Source of the DNA: Lasiosphaeria ovina
Taxonomy: Eukaryota; Ascomycota; Sordariomycetes; Sordariales; Lasiosphaeriaceae
Direction: 5' to 3'
NCBI GenBank assembly: GCA_033439765.1
Contig: JAULSN010000007.1
Location: 2,232,001-2,296,000 of the forward strand
DNA: 64,000 nt
A model generated the notes under the pieces. The model had not been told where the DNA came from and searched no databases. It saw nothing but the letters and a program-made list of their open reading frames with translations. Made by a program: the position numbers and the translations under genes. This document shows, one piece after another, positions 10,618 through 21,029 of the stretch (positions within the stretch are counted from its first letter, which is position 1; each line of letters opens with the position of its first letter).

Positions 10618-12680
10618 CCAGCCAAGATCCCGGCTTTGGTGACGCTCGTCATCTCGGAAATTCCAGTCTTGGCCAGAGACATATCAGGCATACTACTGCG
10701 TGCCGGGAATCCGCCAGCCGGGGAAGTCAGAATGAAATCGGTGGCATCTTACAGGCTGGACGGCTCGGGGCCCATGATTGCGAGGACGATCCCTGCAGAT
10801 TGATGACGGCAAGCACATCAATGTGTGCTGCGACCTGGTCGAGTTTCTGGGGAAGTCCGGCGATGCGAATAGATGGGATTGTGGGGGATGTGCCTATTTC
10901 CAGGGGCGAGCGAGTCCCGCCAGGCGCATGGCCGACGACGCGCAATATGGCTAAAGGCGGCTCGGGGAATATAACACAGCCGCCGCATTCACCCTCCCCA
11001 CCCCTCCCGTTTGCTGCTTTTCTCCGCCGGCCAATACGACAACACGACCCCTGCGTCAAAACAATCAGCGGTTCCTGCTGATGGTGCCTAGCAAACAACA
11101 GCAGACAAAGGCTGCCCCCCACTCGTCCAGAGGCTGAGTCTTGGGCTGACGCCATCACCGCTGTTTCAATGAACGCTGCTGTCTCCTCGGACGAGGATGT
11201 ATACTCGCCTTTCTCATTTTCATTCAATCTTGGGAAATCGAATCTCAAAGGGCGACACTTCTCCAATTCGTGTACAAAGAAGCTCAATGTTTCGGTTATT
11301 GATTCTCATATTGATTGCAAGAAAAAATACAGGCTTGAACGTAGAATGCCGACTTTATAAAGTTTGGTGGTAGATGCCTTATTTTTATACACAGTTCTGG
11401 TATGCGGATGTAGGTATTTTTCAAGCACCGAGGGGACTGCTCTCATCAAGTCTGAAGAAGGGACTTCCTTGGGGAAAGAACTCTCTCCTTCATTTCCCTC
11501 GGATCCATGTTTGCACTATTTACGCGGCAATTAAGCACCCTCCACAGGTTGAAGCGTTAGTGATTATTCAATAGCTGTCTGGCATGATTTCTACGTGGTT
11601 ATTGTGATGATTTCGCTAGTCTCGTAAAATATTTGATTTTATGGTATTGTTCCGCCTTATCCACGACTCTCGATGGGGGCTGGCGTACACCAACGTAATT
11701 ACGCCTAGGCCACGTGACGTTAGGTTGTCTCTAGTCTAGGTCTAGTGGAAGGAACCTCTCGGAGCCTGTATTTTCCTGCTACCGCAATGAAAACCTTCTT
11801 ATGATTTACCGCACAGGCGATTTTACCGAACCTCCATCTACTGCAAACCAGCTTTTCATCATTGCTATTACCTCTAAATCTTCATTGCAACCTCCTAGAC
11901 CTCGTTTATCAAAACGGATGTCAGCCAGCGGTTTCAAGTCGAAAGCGACCTAAATGACAAGGAAGAGAACGATAAGCCGACCGCACCTCAAGGCTGTTGC
12001 CGAGCCCAAGCTTGTTCCAACCCTAGCTGCCTCTCTAGCTGTGTCGTCAAATCGCCGGTACCACGGACTTTCAACAACCCAAACTCAAATTCCAAGGCTC
12101 TGAGGTCTGCGTCTCCATTTACAGCCGCTGGGTTGACTGGCTACGCACCGAGGAACAACGGTGTCGGATACATTTCAAAGTCGTTCCAGACAACCCCCTG
12201 AGGACGTGATGGGGGAAGAACACGGTTCGGAGGTCGGCGAGTTGCGGTACATGTTTGAGGACAACTAAAAAGAACATGCCGATATTCTCCATTAACCAGC
12301 CCAAGACCAGAGAGCCTCTCGACTTCAATAATGCAACCCTCCTCTACCCTCAACAGCTTCGCCGCCAACGCAGATACACGGATGTCAAAAACAATGCTGA
12401 ATACAATGCTGGGGCATGAATTCCGTCACAGCCACTGAAGCAGTGAAAAGGCACCACAACACAACAACCACAAAAACAACACTAAAACGAGCCGCGGGCG
12501 AGCCTCACAGAGTACCGGTACAGGAAGCCAAAGCCGGACAGTCAGTATAACAAGGAAGAACTCACTACTGCGAGCACTGGTCTGGGATGTCAATTCACGG
12601 TAAAAAGACGTGATTTCTAAAGAACGGCTAGAAAAGAAGGTAAAGAGCGATGCCGACCTTTGGTCCTGTCAACAGAGGAC
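10618..12680. other. Intergenic region with no supportable gene
   Basis: The stretch is a mixture of unremarkable and AT-richer sequence. A minus-strand frame at 12119-12368 (beginning MAAKLLRVEEGCIIEVE) has somewhat protein-like composition but no recognisable family, and was not called. Confidence 0.35.
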
Positions 12681-12689
12681 AGACCAGAG

Positions 12690-12985
12690 GGCAATCTGGG
12701 AACTTTCGGGGTTGAGATGCGAGAAATGAATGCGATCCTGAGGTAAACCGCTCCGTCATAAAGTACATAGAATCCTACCGGATACTAGCACTTCGATATA
12801 TGAAAGCGACGAAGAATAGTATCGTCATTATCGACGAGCTCGGCCGTGGGACCTCGCATAAAGATGACCTGGCAATCACCCTTTCCGTGTCGGAGAGCCT
12901 GATCGACATTAGCTGTCGCGTGTGGAGGGCTAGCTGCCTACCTTATATGAGGCGGGCAGGCCAAGAAAAAAAGAGCAGGAATTGT
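12690..12985 (+). pseudogene. MutS-homologue ATPase fragment (MSH4-like), Walker B region only
   Basis: Two short stretches in register match the ATPase domain of eukaryotic MutS homologues. 12690-12742 reads NLGTFGVEMREMNAILR, the block after Walker A. 12794-12915 reads NSIVIIDELGRGTS followed by DLAITLSVSESLID and a CRVW, the Walker B and H-loop area. Between them lies GT...AG-like intron debris that no longer splices in frame. After CRVW the frame decays. No Walker A, lever, clamp or mismatch-binding domain is visible within several kb, so this is a relic. The 'EMREMNAILR' form and the W after CRV favour a meiotic MSH4-type parent over MSH2/3/6, but that choice is an inference. Confidence 0.6.
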
Positions 12986-13232
12986 ACAAGATTACATTGG
13001 GCAAGGGTGTAAATAACCCTTTGTTTCTCAGGAGTGTGTTGTCTCTGTAATAGCCGCAGTCGTAGTAAATAAGCTTGATAATTAGGAGGCACATCTTTGC
13101 CGTTCTGTCTTAACATGAACCCCGATTCTCGTCAGGGAATGCCTGAAATCACTTGAGTCACCTACGTATGCCTCTCCTACCCAGAGACCTCCTCCGAGCC
13201 CGTGGCATCGTTGCAATCAAAACTACTTTCAG

Positions 13233-13587
13233 TCAATTCAACTTATCAACCGCTTCCTCTATGGCGTCGGTATCCCCCTTCAGCCGCCGCCGCCTCTCGA
13301 GCTCTGCCACGCCCGTAATGAAGACCTCCTCAAACTGCTCGTCGCTCAGGTCCAGCCTGCGCAGCTCGAACCGGCCCTCGAGGCGGCGCGTATTATCGAG
13401 CCCGGCGCCGCGCGGCACGAACCGCGCGACAATGTCCGGGCTGTAGTCCTCTTCCCCATCAAACAGGAACAGCTCCTCGTTGACGACGCTCCACAGCAGC
13501 GACGTGCCGCTGATGGTGTTCCTCGCCAGCCCCGTCTGGCTGTCGAACTTCTTCTTGAAGCGGTACTTGCGCGGCCCGAAGGCGACG
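13233..13587 (-). CDS. Hypothetical protein, probably last exon or partial
   Basis: An open frame with good codon character reads VAFGPRKYRFKKKF, then SGTSLLWSVVNEELFLFDGE, DIVARFVPRG, and a helical end (LDLSDEQFEEVFITGVAELERRRRLKGD), stopping at 13233. No ATG precedes it in frame before an upstream stop. An acceptor-like CCAG sits just before 13587, so this looks like the terminal exon of a gene whose 5' part is not identifiable or has been lost. The beta-rich, basic-then-acidic pattern recalls small fungal tubby/LURP-one-like proteins, but I cannot assign a family. It faces the P-loop gene divergently. Confidence 0.45.
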
Positions 13588-13604
13588 CTGGTTTTTTCCG
13601 TCAA

Positions 13605-14175
13605 AAATTTGTGGAACTTAGCTCCGCCTAGACTAGCTGCTCCCCGTCCGGGCCGCCGCCTTGCACCGCCATGGACGGCGACAGGTCAAGCCTGGAGGAA
13701 GGGTACTTGGCTGTCAGCAGGGCCCGGGACCTGCCGGGCGACAGCAGGGCCATTTCCTTCGGGCCAGTCAGGACGAAAGGGTAGTCCCCATAGCCAAGGT
13801 TATATTCTCGACGTTTCGTCAGCCCTAGTCGTTGGATTACGCTTTTAGCGTACTGAAGCTCGAGTGGCGACCGTGCTGCATGAACAGAGTTGGGATCTTC
13901 TCTTTTACGTTAGCACTGCAATGGCACTAGCAGCAGCCTGTATTAATTTCTTTTTAGCGTCCGGTAACATTGAATTTCATTTCATTCTTCTAGCCTCTTT
14001 CAGCATTGTAACAATTGCTTAGTCAGCTCAAGCAGTCTAGGGGCCACTGTCAGCCGACCTTCCAGTGTTTCCGCTGCTGACTTTCAGCGATGCCTCAACG
14101 CCAACCTAAAAGTCGCCCAATGGCCCAGCCACCATTCCCGACCAATTCAAACTCATCGCGAATAACATTGTCAAC
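13605..14175. other. Intergenic region between divergent genes
   Basis: It contains the likely promoter of the P-loop kinase gene. A short minus-strand frame at about 13630-13790 ends in a stop and has no recognised domain. Confidence 0.35.
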
Positions 14176-14820
14176 ATGTCCGAACGGCATTTTGCGATGC
14201 CTCGCAAGCTGTTCATACAGATGTCAGGAGCGCCGGGGTCCGGGAAAAGCACGACTTCCAAGCTCGTGGGGAATTCAATTGACGGCGTGGTCATCGACCA
14301 CGACATCCTCAAATCGTCGCTCCTCGAAGACGGCATCCTCTCCTTCGACCAAGCCGCAAAAGCCGCCTACCGCATCGACTGGGCCCTCGCAGACACACTC
14401 ATGGAGCAAGGGCGGAGCGTTGTCCTCGACTGTCCGTGCAACTACCAAGCCGTCATCGACAACGGAACAGCCCTTGCTCGCAAACACGGCTTCGCCTACT
14501 GGTACGTCGAGTGCAAGGTCAACGATATTGATCTTCTCAACGCGAGGTTGCAGCAGAGAGTCCCGATGAGGAGCCAACGGACAGAGGTCGATTCGCTCCC
14601 GCCAGACGCTGCTGCCGGCACTCAGGACGCTCGTGAACTCTTCCGCAGGTGGATCGACAGCCCCTACAGTCCCGTTGAAAATGTCATTGTCGTCGATTCA
14701 TCTGGCATCTTAAGCCGCGAGCAGTGCCGAGACGCGATTCTCCGACACATTCAATTTGCCAGCGGCCAACAAGACCAGCGTACGATTAAGGCGCCCTTGA
14801 GACAGTTGGGGCTAGAGTGA
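14176..14820 (+). CDS. P-loop (AAA_33/zeta-toxin-like) small-molecule kinase, putative
   Basis: This is a single-exon frame of 214 aa. Walker A is GAPGSGKST at residues 18-26, preceded by a beta strand (KLFIQMS). A DHD motif at about residues 42-44 (VVIDHDILKSSL) sits where AAA_33 and zeta-like kinases place the substrate-binding Asp. VVLDCPCNY fits the Walker B strand, and an Arg-rich LID-like segment follows (ARLQQRVPMRSQR). The family phosphorylates diverse small molecules or RNA ends. This protein has no targeting signal and is probably cytosolic. The ATG at 14176 is the first that stays in frame, since upstream ATGs at 14090 and 14120 are in other frames. The gene is intact and the substrate is unknown. 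Confidence 0.75.
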   Translation: MSERHFAMPRKLFIQMSGAPGSGKSTTSKLVGNSIDGVVIDHDILKSSLLEDGILSFDQAAKAAYRIDWALADTLMEQGRSVVLDCPCNYQAVIDNGTALARKHGFAYWYVECKVNDIDLLNARLQQRVPMRSQRTEVDSLPPDAAAGTQDARELFRRWIDSPYSPVENVIVVDSSGILSREQCRDAILRHIQFASGQQDQRTIKAPLRQLGLE

Positions 14821-15991
14821 GAACGAGTGAGAACGTCGCCACTGTGGGCACGATTGTGGACAGTTATGGAATGGGGACGGGACTTGTGAACCTTGAGAAT
14901 ACTATCTCAAAAACTTCACGGGCATGCCGACCCATGAGATGAAGATGGTTTGGATTTGCCCAACAAAACTCGGTGCCGAGAGGGAATATTAAAGAGGGCA
15001 CATGATGGATCCAACGAGGTCTGGGACACGAAAAACGGAAGGAACAGCCTCCTATCCGTCCCCGGCACTCCCGAAAAGCGGTCAGCGACTGGAAAATGAG
15101 CAACAGCGAGGGTAAAAGGGGGGAATGGGATATTAACCTAGACCTCTGCGATCGCGGCGACGACGGCTATCAACGCCTAAAGATGTGTCAACTACTATCA
15201 TTTTCACGGCAGCAACCTGCGCAGGGAGCCCTGATTGGTGATGGTCGCCATACAGAGCGGCAGCTGCCTGGGCGGCACAATCTTTGTCCCAATGGCACAG
15301 GCGGTGGAAGGTGGCCGAGATGATGGGGGAAAAGTGAAGGTGAAATGTTTGCTTCGATATTCCTGGCCAGCGGTGCCCCTTTTTTTTTGTCAGATTTTGC
15401 TAGGCGATATTGCGGGTAACTGAAGACCGGGTGCTGTTGCCATCGAGTGCTGGTATTTGTCACGTTGGTAATGCGATCTAATTACGGAAGGGGTGTGCAA
15501 GTGGTCGAGCCTCGATGTGGTATAACACCTTGCTGTATTAATTAGTGCTATACGAAGACGACTAGACCACCACCTTGTTGGCAACCCACACCTTGATTCT
15601 TCCCGGTTGATCAATGCTTGACGAGACGGTGACGTCAACTCGGCATCGTTTCGAGCACATTGTTTCCTCCACCATGGTGACAAGACTGACCCTTCTCAGC
15701 CTCGAAATCATGGCACAGCATAATCAGATCTTGGTGCGGCAAGAGTCTCAAGAGTCAAGAGTCAGACTCGGTTGGGTTTGTTTTGCCATCGGGAGGTTGA
15801 CTGCTGGCCGTATCAGACCTGTGTGGGTGCTTGAACATGACACTCGGCCCAATTCGTGATGCCTATAAAGTATAAGTAGCCTTGGAAGAAACCACAAAGT
15901 GGAATGAATACTAAAGAAAAGTAGTTGAGCAGGCGCTCATTTCACATTCTCCGCTTCTATACTCTGTTTAAGTCCACTATTATAAATAGAC
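14821..15991. other. Intergenic region
   Basis: No convincing gene was seen. A TATAAAG at about 15863-15869 lies upstream of the small frame starting at 15992. Confidence 0.35.
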
Positions 15992-16246
15992 ATGCCTCCC
16001 AGGAAGCCCGCCGCTCCCACTGCGAAGCCTGCCGTTCTAACTCCAAACGCCACCGCTTCGTCTTCAAAGGACAGCGGGCATGCCAGCTCTGTCGTTGACA
16101 GCCTCAGCGTCAGATTGGCAAGCCTAGCAGTCGACAAAACTCGTTTTGCAAATATAAGCTTGTTTGCTGCTGCACAGCCACCCCAGGGGTGGCCGAAGCA
16201 CCACTTTCTGTTTCTCCGTCGATCACCTCGTTCCCCTTCTAGTTAA
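15992..16246 (+). CDS. Small hypothetical ORF, uncertain
   Basis: The 84-aa frame starts MPPRKPAAPTAKPAVL, a basic Ala/Pro-rich opening often seen at the start of fungal nuclear or retroelement proteins. Next comes a Ser-rich and weakly helical stretch (VDSLSVRLASLAVDKTRF) and then low-complexity sequence. A TATA-like box lies about 125 bp upstream. The second half loses protein character, suggesting truncation. No family was recognised. It could be the amino end of a decayed mobile-element protein. Confidence 0.3.
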   Translation: MPPRKPAAPTAKPAVLTPNATASSSKDSGHASSVVDSLSVRLASLAVDKTRFANISLFAAAQPPQGWPKHHFLFLRRSPRSPSS

Positions 16247-16440
16247 GGGGCTGGCTGAGTTGATGAATCGCTCTTTGCATTTGTATAGTTAGCCAATCCT
16301 GCTGGTCAGGGACTAGACAGCTGCCTGTCCCTGGGGTTCGTTTTGCGCATTTCATATCTCGCTTCTGGCAAGAACTGGATACGGTTTTGTTTATACTATC
16401 ATGTCAAGCTACGGATAACTCCCTTCTAGTCAAGGGATTG
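16234..16440. repeat. Pair of identical-type small stem-loops
   Basis: CCCCTTCTAGTTAAGGGG at about 16234-16251 and CCCTTCTAGTCAAGGG at about 16424-16439 are two copies of one perfect or near-perfect hairpin, 190 bp apart. Between them is another short hairpin (GGGAC...GTCCC near 16309-16331). Function is unknown. Confidence 0.4.
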
Positions 16441-16573
16441 ATAGACAGCACAATGCAATAGCTGGACTTTGCAGCCACACTGCCGATCCATGAAGTGACA
16501 ACGCGCGATGATATGGCTTAGAACCAGGCCACTTTCTGGATACCACCTCATCCGCCGAATGTCAACACCCTCG

Positions 16574-17530
16574 TCATTTCTTGTCCTTCGTGGCCTCCAC
16601 TGAAGTCTCCAGCAACTGTGCTGGGTCATGACCGCCTTCGCCACTCGACTCCCAGAGGAGCTGCGCGTGCTCGCAGGACCGGAAATGTTCCAAAAACCCC
16701 GCCTGCGAGAAAGTCTTCTCGTCGGCCTTGCGTTCGCACCGCTCTAGATTGTCGCCGACAAATTCCTGTTCAAAAGCGCGCTGGCACCCAGCACACGACA
16801 TGCCGTGCTCGACTGTGCCGCCATGCGCATCATAGTACGGCAGCGCGCAGGCGCCCATGAAGTTGTACCGCCTACTCGTGTGCGGGTACCTCCATACGTG
16901 GCGCAGATATGCGTGCGGTCGTTGGAGGGAGTCCGCGGGCTTACACGCCAGCAGGGCGTGGTGGAAGGACATCAGCGTGCGGCGGGACTTTTGCGCAAGC
17001 TCGGCCAATGTGTACGTCCCAGGCAGGCAGGGCCTCGAACGACCTCAAAAGGCGCCAGTCCAGCTCGGGCGGGAAGTACGGGGTGGCTGGGGTGTAGAAA
17101 CGACCCCCATTGCCTCGACAAAGCAGCACCTTAGCCTCCGTGCCTAGCTGCATGCATCTGTAGCAGCAGCGAGTCCACGTCAGCAGGGACATGAAAACTC
17201 CGAATTGTCCGCACAGCGTGCAGTTCTTGGTGCACAGCGCCTGGTAGAGATCGGGCAGGAGACGGTGTCAGCCAGTGTTGTCCGCAACAGGGCGCACACG
17301 AGGTTCAGGCTGTGCGTGATGACCATCTAATACTAGTTGAGAGAGTCAACTGCTTGCCTTGACCTGAGGTTTGTCTGTCGGAGCTTGAAGAGAGAGTCCA
17401 GGTCGAGACGCAGGAATACGTTGTGTAGGAGCTCCAGGGGCATCGAGCCGAGGAAGCCGAGTGAAATCCCGGGATTGGACGTCCGCGGGAACGACGTTTC
17501 CAGTGACTGGCGAACGCCATCGTGCTCGCT
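16574..17530 (-). pseudogene. F-box protein pseudogene
   Basis: Reading leftward, 17463-17341 gives LGFLGSMPLELLHNVFLRLD and then LDSLFKLRQTNLRSRQAV, a clear F-box. It is followed by SLN-stop-Y-stop-MVITHSLNLVCALLR, where both stops are TAG in place of CAG. The frame then shifts: LLPDLYQALCTKNCTLCGQFG begins near 17260 and runs through a CxxC-rich segment (TWTRCCYRCMQL). It shifts again near 17010 into LAQKSRRTLMSFHHALL and a Cys/His-rich end (HGMSCAGCQRAF) closing at 16574. Intact relatives are SCF ubiquitin-ligase adaptors with a zinc-ribbon-like middle. Two RIP-type stops and at least two frameshifts mean this copy cannot make the protein. Confidence 0.75.
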
Positions 17531-18878
17531 GGGCGGGAACTAGACTACGGAGCTGTCATTTTCTCCCTCGTGGGACCTGGCGACTCGAGCAATGGCGTCG
17601 GCCTGTTCGTCGCGGAATTGGTATAAGGTAGCACACCCAATCCAACGGGGTGTGAAATGGGCTATTGGCATGTTGACGCTTATCAGTACTCATGAGTAAT
17701 TAATTAAAGGAGGTGCGTATCTTAGGATGCGTTGTTTCGAAGTGCCAATTTCAGCCACGGCGCACCGGTCGCGTGTGCACGTCATGTCGTCCGTCGTGAT
17801 GTGTTTTGGTCGCACGTCCCATTGTTTTTGCAAGAGCCGTATCGTCAGGAGACCGACCCACTCGCGTGCGGTTGTACCCACTCTAAAAGTACTGCCAGGC
17901 GGTCAGGTTTTTACAGTCGTGCACGGACCAACTAATTCTACATAAATATGTTCGCTCCCTCCCGCATTCTGCAAACTCTTCCTTTTTTTTCTTTAGCTCT
18001 CTTTGCCTTTTGGCTTAGATCAAGTGTAGTATCTGTTCTTTTCAGTTTAATCTCTGAAATGTCCTCCGGGACTCTAAGATTATTCTAATTTTTGTCTCTC
18101 GGTCGACCGCCCGCTGGGCTTGCCTATGGCGGTCTTCCACTGTGTCCCTGGTATAACACTGCCTCCAGGTGATGCGACCTTTTTTCATTGCAGTCTCGGG
18201 CTCTGGCTCGGGATGTGAAGAAGAGTTTTAATTTCTCGTGTTCTTGATGATTCGCTCCGTTCTGCCTTGGTCGCCCCATTTGGCCGAGCAAATTACGCGC
18301 TCAGTGATCGCAGTCAGCCTCGCCCAGTCTCCTCATCGCCTTGGAGTCATTTATGGCTCAGCGCCTCGATAGCCGTTGTTTCTTTGCCCTGGGGGTGAAT
18401 CCTGGATGGTGAGATGGGCAACGCGACCCGGCAGCCTTCCTGGGGTCGCAGCTTCCTGGCTGGACGACCTCACACTTGAAATATGTTACTGGCTTCCAGC
18501 GCCAGCGTGCCTTCCGCCGCTTCGAGCAGCTGCGTTCGCTGCGGCATTTCTCGGCGACCCCGCATTACTGGGCTGGTACAGTAGGGGACAGTTCCGTACG
18601 TTCGGGAATCCAAGCACGACGGTTGGTACTGCTCACAGCTGCGGGGCAAGGAGTTTTCGGTAGGATATTGGCAAAGTTTTGGCCGTCACGAAGATTAGAA
18701 CCACTCGTTTTTTCTGCTTCATAACTTCTCTAGCTACACGCTAATTGATTAACTCAAGGTGCGAGCCTCCCCAGGAATCTCATTGACCTCGACAAATTTG
18801 AAGCCACGACCTAGAGAGCGAGTGCCGAGGTAAGATCGGTACCGGTGACCTGAACTTGACTAATCAAATCACCCACAG
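17531..18878. other. Intergenic region
   Basis: AT-richer sequence without a supportable gene, downstream of the leftward HET gene. Confidence 0.35.
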
Positions 18879-20741
18879 TCACACGAGATCAAAATTCCTT
18901 AAAGCAGTAGACTCGTCGGCAAATCCCTCTCCATTCATGATGCCGTGGACAAACGCCTCGCCCACCAGCGTATACGAAATTACCTGCTCCTTCCTCTTTT
19001 TCCGATACTCCCTCAGGACATACGCCGTCCGCCCACCACAGAACAGTACCACGCTATCGCCAGACTTGGTCGACATGGGGCCGAGCCCGACGTAGCCTCG
19101 CTTGGTCGTGAACAGCCGCCGCCCGTTGGCAGCCGGCTTGATACTTAGATTATACCGGGCGGCCAGGTCTGCGCTGGCCTCGGTGGACGCGTGGTCGGCC
19201 TTGTCCCTCTTGGACTCTTCCAGAAGTGCCAGGTGCCGTTCCCTGAAGGCGACATACAAACGCGGTGGCACTAGTGCTGTCGGCTGGGGTCCCACTTGAG
19301 AAGGGTCTGTGGCTGAATCAGCCCCAGCGACAAGGGCGCGCTGCAGCACGTCTTCAATCTCTTCTCCCGTGGGATACGTCCCGAGCGAGCACACCATGCG
19401 TTCCCACGCCGCAAACTGCCGCCGCGTGTCCTTGCCGCATAGGTGTCTGAGGATGGACGACTCCTCGAAGCGGTCGTACGAGAGGCGCCGGCTCATGAGG
19501 TGGCGGTCTCCGACGGTAGCTACGCGGTCCAGGAGGGTCCCGCGGACCGTGAGCGTGTTTCCGTCTGGCGAGAACCGCACAACGGCGCGCGACGTAGTAG
19601 CAGCACCGCACGTGTGGAAAACGTGTGCGATGCTGCGGAACAGGTATGGGTCCGCCGTCAGATTGGTCGCCCAGTCCGGAACCCACGACGGCAGGTTGGG
19701 CGTGCGGCGCCAGGACGAGTCGCCGACCAGGCTGAGGACGTCCAGCGACCCCTGGCCCTGCAGCAGCATCCTCGTGACCTCGCAGTATATCTGCTGGACG
19801 GGGGCCGAGTAGTTTGGCACGACGCCATGGTCTGCCGGTGCCAGTCCCAGGAGACCATAGACCTTGTCGGCCGGGTTGGTGGCAAACCTGTCGCGGAAGG
19901 TGGACAACAGCCACAGCAGGTCGCGCGGCTGGTCAGAATGGACGAAATTTGCGGCCTGCTGCAACTGCACGGCTGGCATGAGGTCCAGGTCGACCCACAG
20001 GGCGTGGTACTGCCGGCGGATGAAGTCGGCCGCGGCGACAAAGTCGTGCCACGGCATGCTGTCGCCGCCGCAGTAGACGGCGGCCGACCGCGCCAGGGCC
20101 ACCTCCTGGATGATCCACACGCGCGTGAACCACGGCCGCCAGAAGAGCAGTCCCACGGCCTTCCAGTCCGGACCCGAGTTGTCGGGAAGTCCTCGCTGGG
20201 CTAGCTCGGCTTTGGTAAGGAGCTGGTCTCGGTCTGTAGCGGCCGTGGCTTCGGCAGCGGCGTGAATCTGGCGCAGCAGCCGAAAGGCGGCCTGGCTGTT
20301 GGGGGTCGACGAGCCCAACCAGACAGCCACGGACTGCGCGGCGCGGTAGATGTCGCCCATCAGCAGCACCTGGGCCTCGCGCTCGGCCATGTCGTTCTGG
20401 TTGATGCACAGCGCGTCGGCCCACACCACGCGCGTCTGCTCGGCGTCCCGTAGCCGCCAGAGCGCCTTGGCCAGGTTGTTGGTAGCGCCAATGGCCTTGC
20501 TGTCGCACAGCAGCCCGCACCGGTCGTTGGGGTCTCCCCACGTGTAGGAGAGGGCCTCGTACTCGGGCTGGGCGTCGAGTGAGTGCGTGACGAGCGAGCA
20601 CTGGATCAGGTCGGTGCTGGCGCCGGGATGGAGGTGCAGCACGCGAATCTGCCGCGGCTTGAGCGGCTCGTAGCAGTACCGCTCGTAGACAGCCTTGGGC
20701 CGGCTTGGCCACGACTTTATAATGTCATCTACGAGTCCCAT
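18879..20741 (-). CDS. HET-domain (heterokaryon incompatibility) protein
   Basis: This is a single-exon frame. The first ATG in frame is at 20741 (MGLVDDIIKSW), giving 620 aa; the frame stays open for 34 further codons upstream without an ATG. The amino part carries all three classic HET blocks: EYEALSYTWGDP, then NLAKALWRLRD with VVWADALCINQND, and ERE-QVLLMGDIYRAAQSVAVWLG. The rest contains the usual WFTRVWIIQEVALA and YGLLGLA segments. The carboxyl end (YVGLGPMSTKSGDSVVLFCGG) matches the C-terminal region of many stand-alone HET proteins. HET proteins trigger cell death on fusion of incompatible hyphae or act downstream of NLR-type sensors; some are bystanders. The gene is intact, unlike the NLR and F-box genes elsewhere in the window. 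Confidence 0.93.
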   Translation of the reverse strand: MGLVDDIIKSWPSRPKAVYERYCYEPLKPRQIRVLHLHPGASTDLIQCSLVTHSLDAQPEYEALSYTWGDPNDRCGLLCDSKAIGATNNLAKALWRLRDAEQTRVVWADALCINQNDMAEREAQVLLMGDIYRAAQSVAVWLGSSTPNSQAAFRLLRQIHAAAEATAATDRDQLLTKAELAQRGLPDNSGPDWKAVGLLFWRPWFTRVWIIQEVALARSAAVYCGGDSMPWHDFVAAADFIRRQYHALWVDLDLMPAVQLQQAANFVHSDQPRDLLWLLSTFRDRFATNPADKVYGLLGLAPADHGVVPNYSAPVQQIYCEVTRMLLQGQGSLDVLSLVGDSSWRRTPNLPSWVPDWATNLTADPYLFRSIAHVFHTCGAATTSRAVVRFSPDGNTLTVRGTLLDRVATVGDRHLMSRRLSYDRFEESSILRHLCGKDTRRQFAAWERMVCSLGTYPTGEEIEDVLQRALVAGADSATDPSQVGPQPTALVPPRLYVAFRERHLALLEESKRDKADHASTEASADLAARYNLSIKPAANGRRLFTTKRGYVGLGPMSTKSGDSVVLFCGGRTAYVLREYRKKRKEQVISYTLVGEAFVHGIMNGEGFADESTALRNFDLV

Positions 20742-21029
20742 CGTGGATGGGGGCGTCTCTCCAAGCTGGAGCCTTGGCAGCACGTTCTGGTCAATGGAAG
20801 GCTCTCGGTGGATCAGCTGTCTTCTCCAAATTCCGCTTTCCACTTTGAGCGTTGCTCTTCTTGGCTATTAGCCCCCACATTTGTTAGCCTATTGAATGAT
20901 GGCTCAAGGCTCTACGTCAAGATCTTGACACATCTGCGCAAGTAAATACTAAGGGACGTCACTACATAAGAACGGAATGGTTTTTATCTGCCATCTGATA
21001 AGGAACACAAATTACGATAACTGATCTAA

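Noticed and set aside
12119..12368. Minus-strand frame beginning MAAKLLRVEEGC
   Set aside because: Protein-like for about 30 residues only; no family recognised and no gene structure around it.
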